DNA of 5,694 nt from Acidobacteriota bacterium (GCA_003222855.1 QHXH01000572.1:1-5694), one strand, 5' to 3'. Shown: positions 1-5,560, numbered from the stretch's first letter. The notes: generated by a model from the sequence alone, not told the origin. Numbers and translations are program-made.

Positions 1-63
1 ATTTTCTTTCTTAATCCCCGGTTGAGCGAAGTACTCGGCCCGGACGAAACCGGTAGCTCCTAA
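1..63 (+). CDS. Possible 3' end of an unidentified gene (partial)
   Basis: Frame 1 is open from the window edge to a TAA at 61-63 and would end in NPRLSEVLGPDETGSS. The other two + frames stop within the first 25 bases. Twenty codons are too few to assign a family. The same stretch is also open on the - strand in one frame, so this is only a candidate. If real, it converges on the sigma-factor gene across a 73-base gap. TIGR02999 sigma genes in Acidobacteria often precede a Ser/Thr kinase gene. No ATG start for such a kinase is visible on the - strand between 136 and 1. Confidence 0.2.
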   Translation: MFFLNPRLSEVLGPDETGSS

Positions 64-101
64 ATCAGAGGATATGCACGCCAACTACACTTGTGCGAAG
101 A

Positions 102-125
102 CTAACGCGAGAATTATGGTTGAAA
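102..125 (-). promoter_or_regulatory. TTTCAAC-N6-TCTCGCGTTAG motif, copy A
   Basis: Read on the - strand, this 24-base stretch starts TTTCAAC and ends TCTCGCGTTAG. It aligns without gaps to 922-945 just before the VWA gene, with 19 of 24 positions identical by hand count. It lies 12 bases beyond the sigma-factor stop, so it could be a promoter or regulatory site for a gene to the left of the window, or part of the sigma transcript's 3' end. Only the repetition is observed; the function is unknown. Confidence 0.35.
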
Positions 126-136
126 GCTCTAAACAC

Positions 137-709
137 TCAGCCGACGCCGACGATTTGCTTACGTAACCACGCTTTGGCGAGGGTCCAGTCACGCATCACG
201 GTGCCCGGCGAGACCTTCAGCAGCTCGGCCGTTTCTTCTATGCTCAGGCCCCCGAAAAATCGCAGTTCAACGATCTGGCTCTTACGCTGATCAAATTGCG
301 CTAAGTCTTTCAGCGCATCATCGAGCGCTACGACTTCGTGAGCGCGCTCTTCGGAAACAAATAGCGCTTCGTCAAATGACACCTGCTGCGCGCTCCCTCC
401 TCGTTTTGCATACTGCCGGCTGCGCGCGTAATCCACCAGAATTCGTCGCATCATCTGCGCAGCCAGGCCGAAAAAGTGCGCCCGGTTCTGCCAATGAACG
501 TTCTTTTGATCAATCAGCTTTATGAACGCCTCGTTGACCAGAGCAGATGTTTGCAAGGTGTGACCGGGTCCTTCGCGATTCATGTACCGATGAGCAAGTC
601 GGCGCAGCTCTTCGTACACGAGCGGCATCAATTCATCGCACGCACCCTGATCGCCATTGCTCCAGGCGATTAGGAGTTCAGTCATCTGCTGTGGCAGCTG
701 CGGGGCCAT
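137..709 (-). CDS. ECF-type RNA polymerase sigma factor, TIGR02999-like
   Basis: This 190-residue protein has the two domains of an ECF sigma factor, which directs RNA polymerase to a specific promoter set. Region 2 spans about residues 10-100 and includes EELRRLAHRYMNRE, the LQTSALVNEAFIKLID segment and the HFFGLAAQMMRRILVDYARSR block typical of the TIGR02999 subfamily. Region 4 spans about 130-186, with its helix-turn-helix at GLSIEETAELLKVSPGTVMRDW. The length is normal for the family. The ATG at 707-709 is preceded by a weak purine-rich site (GTGAAAGAGA). A second ATG at residue 9 has no ribosome-binding site, so the longer form is preferred. The gene diverges from the VWA gene. No anti-sigma factor or kinase partner is visible; members of this subfamily in Acidobacteria commonly neighbour Ser/Thr kinases, and the left edge cuts off where one could lie. 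Confidence 0.93.
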   Translation of the reverse strand: MAPQLPQQMTELLIAWSNGDQGACDELMPLVYEELRRLAHRYMNREGPGHTLQTSALVNEAFIKLIDQKNVHWQNRAHFFGLAAQMMRRILVDYARSRQYAKRGGSAQQVSFDEALFVSEERAHEVVALDDALKDLAQFDQRKSQIVELRFFGGLSIEETAELLKVSPGTVMRDWTLAKAWLRKQIVGVG

Positions 710-756
710 TCTCTTTCACCGTTTTAGCCGCGTCCGACTCTTCACCGGCGCCGCGG

Positions 757-773
757 ATTATACCTCTTGAGGT
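757..773 (-). promoter_or_regulatory. Candidate -10 box and overlapping inverted repeat for the sigma gene
   Basis: On the - strand, 762-757 reads TATAAT, about 48 bases before the sigma-factor ATG. The arms ACCTC and GAGGT, with a 2-base spacer, form a perfect inverted repeat at 762-773, touching the upstream edge of the box, where a repressor or activator could bind. There is no good -35 hexamer at 16-18 bases. TTGACC is present but only 8 bases upstream of TATAAT, too close to serve as a normal -35. An activator-dependent promoter would fit, but that is inference. Confidence 0.4.
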
Positions 774-808
774 CAATTCTCCTCTATCAAATCCTTTTGA
801 AAAAGAAG

Positions 809-840
809 CCGGGCAATTAGAGATTCCGGGTGTTAGAGAT
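809..840 (+). repeat. Two tandem direct repeats CCGGG-N2/3-TTAGAGAT
   Basis: Copy 1 (809-824) is CCGGGCAATTAGAGAT and copy 2 (826-840) is CCGGGTGTTAGAGAT, 17 bases apart start to start, so they fall on nearly the same face of the helix after one and a half turns or more. They lie in the divergent region between the sigma and VWA genes, where paired regulator sites would be expected. A related stretch, GTTAGAGGTTA, occurs at 2210-2220 before the next gene group. The repeat is observed; its binding function is a guess. Confidence 0.45.
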
Positions 841-852
841 ATGACACTCACT

Positions 853-970
853 TCTCGCGTTGTTAGCTGAGGGGCAGGGTAATGAGACCGATATGATGTT
901 TTTTCAGTAAGTCATGAGAGGTTTCAACGGAAAATCTCGCATTAGCTGGTAGGGGGCAGGAAAGATGAGA
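853..970 (+). repeat. Duplicated translation-start region before the VWA gene
   Basis: Bases 853-887 and 935-970 are near copies, 82 bases apart. Both run TCTCGC(G/A)TT, AGCTG, an AGGGG(G)CAGG Shine-Dalgarno-like tract, then ATGAGA. They differ by small gaps and a few substitutions. The downstream copy supplies the true ribosome-binding site and ATG of the VWA gene. In the upstream copy the ATG at 882 opens only a four-codon frame, MRPI, closed by TGA at 894-896. The upstream copy may be a fossil of a duplicated start or a tiny leader ORF. The TCTCGC(G/A)TT part belongs to the motif also seen at 102-125 and 2230-2240. Confidence 0.55.
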
Positions 971-1879
971 TCTACGACTAGTACCAAACCAGGACTCCTT
1001 TGGCTGGTTTGCGTCCTCCTGACACTTGTTTGTCAGGCGCAAGCGCAAAGCAGCATAGACCCGGACATGGATGTTATTAAAGTTGATACGACACTCGTAA
1101 CAGTCAACGTATCGGTGACCGACGCCAGGAATCGCCATCTTCAAGGTCTCAAACTGGAAGACTTCCAGGTAACGGACGAAGGCAAAACCGTGCGGCCTGA
1201 GTTCTTCGACAGCGAGGGACCCGAGAGCATCGTCTTTCTTATTGATGTTTCGTCTTCGATGCGAGGCGAAAAGTGGCAGCACCTTAGAGCCGGCCTGAAG
1301 AGTTTCCTGAAGAAGGGGCGCGAGGGGAGCGATTACACCCTGATTGCATTCAATCAGAAACCACGACTAATCGTCTCGGCAGTAAATGCGGAACAGTTGT
1401 GGCAGAGCTTCGATAGTTTGCGGCCGTACGGTGACACAGCGCTCTACGACGCGTTAATACTGGGTCTGGAAGCGCTCGAACGAGTGCCACAACGTCACAG
1501 GGCACTCGTCCTGCTTTCTGACGGCGAAGATAATTCCAGTCAGGCGGGGCTCCGGCTCGTTGAGCAAGAGACACTCGCTCACCGCGCGACAATTTATCCG
1601 GTAGGAATCCTTCTTGATGAGAGATCCCTTCCCTATCAGGCAAATGGGAAAAAGCTCTTGAACGAATTGGCTGCCGCCACCGGAGGCTTCGTGCTTTTTC
1701 CGGAAGCGTACCGAATCCCTGCGGTCCTGGAGCTGATCAGCGCCGACCTCAGTGGTCAATACAGTTTTAGCTACTATCCACCCGATAAGGCTGCGGGTTG
1801 GCGTCGTGTCCAGGTAAGCATCGCGCAGAATTCAAGCCGTCTAAATGTTCGTTATCAACAGCGATATCTCATGAGGTAG
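965..1879 (+). CDS. Secreted VWA-domain protein, VWFA-related Acidobacterial type
   Basis: This 304-residue protein fits the TIGR03436 'VWFA-related Acidobacterial domain' family. Residues 1-28 are a Sec signal peptide: a basic start, the hydrophobic stretch LLWLVCVLLTLVC, and a likely AQA cleavage site before Q28. Residues 37-82 form the N-terminal beta region usual in the family (VDTTLVTVNVSVTDARNR, then LKLEDFQVTDEGK). The VWA fold starts near residue 88 with a complete MIDAS metal site: DVSSS at 94-98, T158 in the GDTALYDAL segment, and D186 in LLSDGEDNSS. The C-terminal QYSFSYYPP segment near 265 is also typical. The Cys at 23 is not in a proper lipobox, so it is probably not a lipoprotein. 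The ATG has a good site (GGCAGGAAAG). VWA/MIDAS domains bind partner proteins through a divalent cation; the partner here is unknown. The gene is followed by tandem stops, TAG TAA, and appears to be transcribed alone. Confidence 0.92.
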   Translation: MRSTTSTKPGLLWLVCVLLTLVCQAQAQSSIDPDMDVIKVDTTLVTVNVSVTDARNRHLQGLKLEDFQVTDEGKTVRPEFFDSEGPESIVFLIDVSSSMRGEKWQHLRAGLKSFLKKGREGSDYTLIAFNQKPRLIVSAVNAEQLWQSFDSLRPYGDTALYDALILGLEALERVPQRHRALVLLSDGEDNSSQAGLRLVEQETLAHRATIYPVGILLDERSLPYQANGKKLLNELAAATGGFVLFPEAYRIPAVLELISADLSGQYSFSYYPPDKAAGWRRVQVSIAQNSSRLNVRYQQRYLMR

Positions 1880-1956
1880 TAAACTTTACCGGTGAGCCCG
1901 TTGAGACGATCGAAGTCTTTCATCAACTCGGACAAACACGGACAAAGGTTTACGCA

Positions 1957-1979
1957 GTAAGAGCCGGTGATGCTCTTAC
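1957..1979 (+). terminator. Stem-loop downstream of the VWA gene, possible transcript end
   Basis: GTAAGAGC at 1957-1964 and GCTCTTAC at 1972-1979 pair perfectly as an 8-bp stem with a 7-base loop. It begins 78 bases after the VWA stop. No T-tract follows, so it is not a standard intrinsic terminator. It may instead protect the transcript 3' end or be a protein-binding site. Confidence 0.35.
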
Positions 1980-1996
1980 GCCAGGACCATGGCTCC

Positions 1997-2105
1997 GCTT
2001 GCTGGGAGCGCGGAGCGCGAAGATTTCGTTTCATAAAAGCTTTTCCTCGCGTTTGAGAAGCATCGGCTCCGGCGGGCGAGGGCGCCCGCGCTCCCAGTAG
2101 CAAGC
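1997..2105. repeat. REP/MITE-like element with 17-bp inverted ends
   Basis: The left end, GCTTGCTGGGAGCGCGG (1997-2013), matches the reverse complement of the right end at 2086-2105 at all 17 positions, apart from a 3-base insertion (ACT after GCTTGCT). Inside lie the palindrome AAAAGCTTTT (2035-2044), a CGCGA/TCGCG pair (2015-2019 and 2047-2051), and a GC-rich hairpin, GCGGGCG-AGGG-CGCCCGC (2072-2089), that would compete with the outer stem. No transposase and no clear target-site duplication are seen. The composition, with GGCTCCGGCGGGCGAGGGCG and CGCTCCCAG ends, resembles palindromic repeats dispersed through large soil-bacterial genomes, but the copy number here cannot be judged from one window. 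Confidence 0.65.
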
Positions 2106-2192
2106 AGTCCGACTCCTCAAATTGAACCCAGTATCCAGCTGCTCCCTTTTGACAGGGTCCATTCCCAACCTCTTTGCGATCTCGTCGTCACA

Positions 2193-2245
2193 GGAAAATC
2201 TCATTCGCGTTAGAGGTTACGCAATTGATTCTCGCGTTAACAGGT
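2193..2245 (+). promoter_or_regulatory. Paired TCGCGTTA motifs before the second gene group
   Basis: TCGCGTTA occurs at 2205-2212 and again at 2232-2239, 27 bases apart, each followed by an AGGT-containing stretch. The first is preceded by GGAAAATCTC (2193-2202), which also precedes the motif before the VWA gene (GGAAAATCTCGCATTAG, 929-945). The second, TCTCGCGTTAA, ends 28 bases before the ATG at 2269. The spacing fits a -10-like element with a short leader, or an operator pair. No classical -35/-10 set is evident. The pattern is observed; the promoter role is inferred. Confidence 0.4.
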
Positions 2246-2268
2246 GAGGACAACAACAGGAGACTCAG

Positions 2269-2610
2269 ATGAAAAACTCGGAAAATATCGCGCGACGCCT
2301 TTGGCCGGGATCGCGAAATCTTTACGATGCATGCAGCGGGGAGCGATCCCGGAACTGCAGCGCTGGAGAAGCTATCCGAAATAACGGCGATCCTATCTGT
2401 TCGGATAGCATTAACCTGGATTCCGATCTGCAACCAAGTCGTGATCGCCTGCCAATCCTTTTGCCGCACGTCAGGTTGATAAAGGACTTAAGAGCGCCGC
2501 AAGGACTTGACGGAAGAGAGGCTGAGCCTTGGCACAGAGATTCCATAACTATCAGCAGAAGACCATTCATAAGAAGCAACGCGTCGGCTCGACGTCCTCG
2601 CTTGCAATGA
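2269..2610 (+). CDS. Small ORF of uncertain reality, Arg-rich, no family recognised
   Basis: The 113-residue frame begins MKNSENIARRLWPGSRN and ends RRPRLQ. For it: a good Shine-Dalgarno site (CAGGAGA) 5-6 bases before the ATG, a promoter-like motif just upstream, and a stop (TGA 2608-2610) overlapping an ATG of the next frame as ATGA, a common coupling arrangement. Against it: no signal peptide, membrane segment or known motif, low hydrophobic content, many Arg, and bland codon use. Another + frame is also open up to a TGA near 2477 and looks no less protein-like. It may be a degraded 5' remnant rather than a living gene. Confidence 0.3.
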   Translation: MKNSENIARRLWPGSRNLYDACSGERSRNCSAGEAIRNNGDPICSDSINLDSDLQPSRDRLPILLPHVRLIKDLRAPQGLDGREAEPWHRDSITISRRPFIRSNASARRPRLQ

Positions 2611-2621
2611 CTGGAGAAGAA

Positions 2622-3209
2622 ATGCAGGGACTAGCTCTCACAGATTCAAGATCTCATTTCACTGGCCACTCCGGCCAAACGATTGATATCCCGCATTTAA
2701 GCCGAAACCTTTACAGCATCTTGCAGCAAGAAGTTGATCTTGGCGATCAGGCCCTAAAACGTGAAAGCGCGGATATGGCGGTCACGATGTTTCAAAGCGC
2801 GCTTCAGAAATTAACGATTGACCAGCCGTTTTACGACCATCTGGTTCACAACCTGCTCTTAAGCTATAGCCTTCTGATCGAGAAACTATTGAAGAAGGGC
2901 CAGCGGTCCAGCGCGCAGGATTTTCTGCGGGCGGCCCTGCACCTCGAGATACGCGGCAAAATGGCTGGGGATTCCAGGTTCCTGCGAAGATTCGCCGGAG
3001 CCTTCCAGAGCCTGGGGATTGTTTTCTTCCAAAACAACCTGAATGAAGAAAGTCTCTTGTGCTGCCGAAAAGCGATTTCGATCTATCCCGCTCCCGGCTC
3101 TTACGTAAACCTGACGAATGCGCTGGCGGCAACCGGCCAGCGGGCCAGGCTTTCGGACTTTACGACAGAGATAACGCCCGAGCAGCTGAAAGCGCCTCGA
3201 CATTTCTAA
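2622..3209 (+). CDS. TPR-rich N-terminal part of a broken TPR-sulfotransferase
   Basis: This 195-residue product is alpha-helical with TPR-like repeats: about 41-67 (GDQALKRESADMAVTMFQSA onward), about 75-108, and about 128-156 (FQSLGIVFFQNNLNEESLLC, then RKAISIYP), followed by a half repeat at 159-173. The segment LSDFTTEITPEQLK (177-190) looks like the linker that normally runs straight into a sulfotransferase domain. After it come only APRHF and a stop, while the sulfotransferase continues in the frame one base earlier. I chose the ATG at 2622 because GGAG sits 5 bases upstream. Alternatives are the ATG at 2607, which overlaps the preceding stop, and a TTG at 2529 with an AGAGAGG site. There is no signal peptide, so it is cytoplasmic. 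Whether this half is still translated as a stable protein is unknown. Confidence 0.7.
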   Translation: MQGLALTDSRSHFTGHSGQTIDIPHLSRNLYSILQQEVDLGDQALKRESADMAVTMFQSALQKLTIDQPFYDHLVHNLLLSYSLLIEKLLKKGQRSSAQDFLRAALHLEIRGKMAGDSRFLRRFAGAFQSLGIVFFQNNLNEESLLCCRKAISIYPAPGSYVNLTNALAATGQRARLSDFTTEITPEQLKAPRHF

Positions 3210-3862
3210 AAAATCTTTTGGTGAATCTGACGGGCTATCGCGATCTTTTCACTGTGTATGCGGCCGGGCAAACTGAACACGAGATCTACCTGCCCACGCT
3301 TCGAGAGTGTGCTCATCTTGATACCATTACGCAGCAGCACTGTCGAGCATCGGACGCGAATGTTCACCTGATGCAGGCCTTCGACATCCGGCCCGTGGTG
3401 CTGGTCCGCAACATCTTCGATTCCGTGATGAGCCTGCTTGATTTCTACAACAAAGGCGCGTTTCAGACATCGTATTTCCGCGCCGATTGGCCGGTCATGG
3501 ATGAAGAAACGAAGATCGACCTGCTGATAGAAAATGTAGTTCCCTGGTATTTCCAGTTTGTCGCATCCTGGGACCTGGCGGAAAAGCAGAAGCGGCTCGA
3601 AGTCAATTGGCTCAGTTACGAAGACCTTGTCGCCGACAAACCTTCGAGTGTTCTAAAGGTACTCGAGTTTTACGGACTGGGAGCATCGCGGCGAGGCGTC
3701 GCGCAAAGAATTGGGGAAATCGAATCGGAAGAACGAAAGATACGCTTCAATAAGGGAGTAACTGGACGCGGCAGATCAGGTCTTGACACTCGGCAAAAGG
3801 AGCAGATACGCCGCCTGACAAGATATTACCCGTCCACAGATTTTGGCCGGATAGGATTGTAA
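3191..3862 (+). CDS. Sulfotransferase domain, 5' end lost with part of the PAPS loop
   Basis: The 223 residues match the body of a PAPS-dependent sulfotransferase, which moves a sulfuryl group from PAPS to an acceptor. The first residues, SASTFLKNLL, are the second half of the 5'-phosphosulfate loop, usually PKSGSTF; the beta strand and the PK before it are absent, and Ala replaces the usual Gly. The 3'-phosphate site is well kept: VVLVRNIFDSVMS, with R73 and S81. The C-terminal loop RFNKGVTGRGRSGL (185-198) corresponds to the RKGxxG nucleotide loop of the family. This frame stays open upstream to a GTG at 3059, but that stretch is out-of-frame TPR sequence. No start with a good ribosome-binding site precedes the domain. 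Without a complete loop, activity is doubtful. The acceptor is unknown. Confidence 0.78.
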   Translation, partial: SASTFLKNLLVNLTGYRDLFTVYAAGQTEHEIYLPTLRECAHLDTITQQHCRASDANVHLMQAFDIRPVVLVRNIFDSVMSLLDFYNKGAFQTSYFRADWPVMDEETKIDLLIENVVPWYFQFVASWDLAEKQKRLEVNWLSYEDLVADKPSSVLKVLEFYGLGASRRGVAQRIGEIESEERKIRFNKGVTGRGRSGLDTRQKEQIRRLTRYYPSTDFGRIGL

Positions 3863-3880
3863 TTCAGGGAGGAAAAGAAA

Positions 3881-5476
3881 ATGAAAACCAAAACAGAAAA
3901 CACGAGGCGACTGGATATTCTTGGAAATGGCGATTGCTCATCGGATCGAGAAATCTTCCGCGCTACATTAAAGCAGTGGCGGCGAAGATTAGGTTATTGC
4001 TCGATTTTTGCGGCAGTCCCTGCGATGTTGGTCTCGCAGGTACAAGGAGCGTGGGCCGACGAAGCGAAAAAACCGAAAGTGAGCATCGCCGGACGGACCA
4101 TAAGCCCTCTTGAGAGGCTGAATAAGAATCGTAGCAACCCGACATTGCTGAAACGGCAAAGCAAGTTTCTCCTGCCTCACCAAGAAGGCAACTTCGACGT
4201 GCTGGCCCCGCTTGGCGGAAACGACGACTGTCCGGGCCGGCCCATTCCGGGCGGAACCTATACCGCGGCGGCGCCCTATATCGAGTCCGGCGATACCACC
4301 GGTGCAAATGATACGGTTACGAGCGTTGGCTCCTACTACTACTACAACTACGACGCCGTCGGGCCGGACCAGGTTTATTCGTTTATTCTTACTGGCCGCG
4401 GTCCAAATCCACAGATAGAGGTTTCAACAACGTCCGGCACATACAGACCTCTGATTTATGTTTTGCAAGGCGGGTCCGCTGGAACGTGCCCGGCCGGCAC
4501 GGGAAATTTTCCAAACAACGAGATCGTGATGTCGGACAGCCGCTGGACGAACAGTAGTACCGCAACACTTAACAGCGGGCAGGTGAATTACCTTCCATTG
4601 AATGTTCCTCTTTACCTGTTCGTTGATTCGGCGCTTAACGATGCCAGCGGCTCTGGTTCTTATAAGATCCGAATGCAGGACGTAACGATTGCCCCCGCTC
4701 CGATCACCAATCAGATTGACGACGCGCAGTTCTTCGTCCAACAGCACTACCGCGACTTTCTCAACCGCGAGCCCGACGCGGCCGGACTCACATTCTGGAC
4801 TAACGAAATTACCTCTTGCGGCAACAATGCCCAGTGCATTGAAGCAAAGCGTATTAACGTTAGCGCCGCGTATTTCCTCTCGATCGAATTTCAGCAGACC
4901 GGCTACGAAGTCTATCGTTTATACAAAGCAGCATTCGGAAATATTCCGGACGCACCGGTTCCCGTCAGACTTGGTGAGTTTCTAGCCGATACGCCACGAA
5001 TCGGTCGGGGGGTCATCGTTAATCAAAGCGGCTGGGAGCAAGTTCTGGAAAATAACAAGCAAGCCTTCGCCTCGGATTTCGTCCAATGGTCGCGCTTCAC
5101 CAATGCATTTCCGCCCTCAACCTCGGCAGCCGAGTTTGTTGACAAGCTCAACAGCAATGCCGGCAATCCGCTGTCACAATCAGAGCGCGATAAATTGGTT
5201 GGCGACCTGGCGTCGGGCATGAAGACGCGCGCGCAAGTTTTGCGCGCGGTGGCTGAAGACCCGGACCTGGTTAATGCCGAATTCAACCGAGCGTTTGTGT
5301 TGATGCAGTACTTCGGTTATCTCCGAAGAAATCCGAACGACACGCCCGACGGCAATTTTGACGGTTACAACTTCTGGCTTAACAAGCTGAACGTATTCAA
5401 CGGCAACTTCGTTCAGGCTGAGATGGTCAAGGCATTTCTCAACTCGACCGAGTATCGCCAACGCTTTGGCCCGTAG
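3881..5476 (+). CDS. Secreted DUF4214 protein with PPC-like domain
   Basis: This 531-residue protein starts with an unusually long basic n-region (residues 1-38, ending QWRRRLGY), then a hydrophobic core, SIFAAVPAMLVSQVQG, and a likely AWA cleavage site before D60. It is probably Sec-exported; the RRR could hint at Tat but lacks the full motif. Residues 125-268 resemble a PPC-type beta-sandwich (GPDQVYSFILTGRGP, then IEVSTTSGTYRPLIYVLQGG, and SGSYKIRMQDV). DUF4214 follows at about 279-345 (DDAQFFVQQHYRDFLNREPD, then GLTFWTNEI), with a second DUF4214-like repeat at 467-530 (YFGYLRRNPNDTPDGNFDGY, then FWLNKL). In other proteins DUF4214 occurs in large surface and secreted proteins; its job is unknown. 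The start is fixed by AGGGAGG (3866-3872), 8 bases before the ATG. The gene lies 18 bases after the sulfotransferase, so the two are probably cotranscribed. It ends with tandem stops. Confidence 0.9.
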   Translation: MKTKTENTRRLDILGNGDCSSDREIFRATLKQWRRRLGYCSIFAAVPAMLVSQVQGAWADEAKKPKVSIAGRTISPLERLNKNRSNPTLLKRQSKFLLPHQEGNFDVLAPLGGNDDCPGRPIPGGTYTAAAPYIESGDTTGANDTVTSVGSYYYYNYDAVGPDQVYSFILTGRGPNPQIEVSTTSGTYRPLIYVLQGGSAGTCPAGTGNFPNNEIVMSDSRWTNSSTATLNSGQVNYLPLNVPLYLFVDSALNDASGSGSYKIRMQDVTIAPAPITNQIDDAQFFVQQHYRDFLNREPDAAGLTFWTNEITSCGNNAQCIEAKRINVSAAYFLSIEFQQTGYEVYRLYKAAFGNIPDAPVPVRLGEFLADTPRIGRGVIVNQSGWEQVLENNKQAFASDFVQWSRFTNAFPPSTSAAEFVDKLNSNAGNPLSQSERDKLVGDLASGMKTRAQVLRAVAEDPDLVNAEFNRAFVLMQYFGYLRRNPNDTPDGNFDGYNFWLNKLNVFNGNFVQAEMVKAFLNSTEYRQRFGP

Positions 5477-5560
5477 TAAGCCGCTCTCGCACCCGTTAAC
5501 GCCGGTGGGAGTGACGTCAGTCTGCTGTATCTCCCTTGCATGCACCGAATGAATCTGCCG

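Larger units (their letters stand above)
1880..2268. other. Gene-free stretch with stem-loop, inverted-repeat element and promoter-like motifs
   Basis: No convincing gene lies in these 389 bases. From left to right they hold a stem-loop at 1957-1979, an inverted-repeat element at 1997-2105, about 85 bases without recognisable structure, and paired TCGCGTTA motifs at 2205-2239 before the next start. Open frames crossing 1997-2105 on both strands are Arg/Ser/Gly-rich translations of the repeat and look spurious. Confidence 0.6.
2622..3862 (+). pseudogene. TPR-sulfotransferase fusion gene split by a frame-changing deletion
   Basis: Read together, the two halves make one ordinary protein: TPR helices, the linker LSDFTTEITPEQLK, then SASTFLKNLL and the rest of the sulfotransferase. 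The switch is a -1 step at 3189-3194. The roughly ten residues expected there (a hydrophobic beta strand plus PK) are missing, so this is more than a one-base slip: a deletion of about 30 bases, not a multiple of three, explains it best. The AAAGC at the join could be microhomology between a Lys codon of the linker and the Lys codon of the loop. Both halves are otherwise free of stops and well conserved, so the damage is recent or is an assembly error. Confidence 0.6.

Noticed and set aside
771..776. TTGACC (- strand) as the -35 box of the sigma gene
   Set aside because: It is only 8 bases from the TATAAT box; normal spacing is 16-18.
1010..1040. Lipobox making the VWA protein a lipoprotein
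   Set aside because: Cys23 is preceded by Leu-Val with Val at -1, which lipoprotein signal peptidase does not normally accept; AQA before Q28 is a normal Sec cleavage site.
863..1282. A 139-codon - strand frame opposite the VWA gene start
   Set aside because: It lies antisense to a clear signal peptide and VWA domain, shows no domain of its own, and would cover the VWA ribosome-binding site.
1798..2103. Open frames on both strands across the gene-free stretch (about 82-100 codons)
   Set aside because: They overlap the VWA gene end or run through the inverted-repeat element. Their Arg/Ser/Gly-rich products are translations of the repeat, and no start has a convincing ribosome-binding site.
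3170..3209. Programmed -1 frameshift joining the TPR and sulfotransferase frames
   Set aside because: No X-XXY-YYZ slippery heptamer lies before the TPR stop; the A-run at 3208-3213 begins within the stop codon. The missing half of the PAPS loop would also not be restored by a slip.
4334..4345. TAC microsatellite as a phase-variable tract
   Set aside because: It has only four units of three bases, so changes would keep the frame and merely alter the number of Tyr residues.
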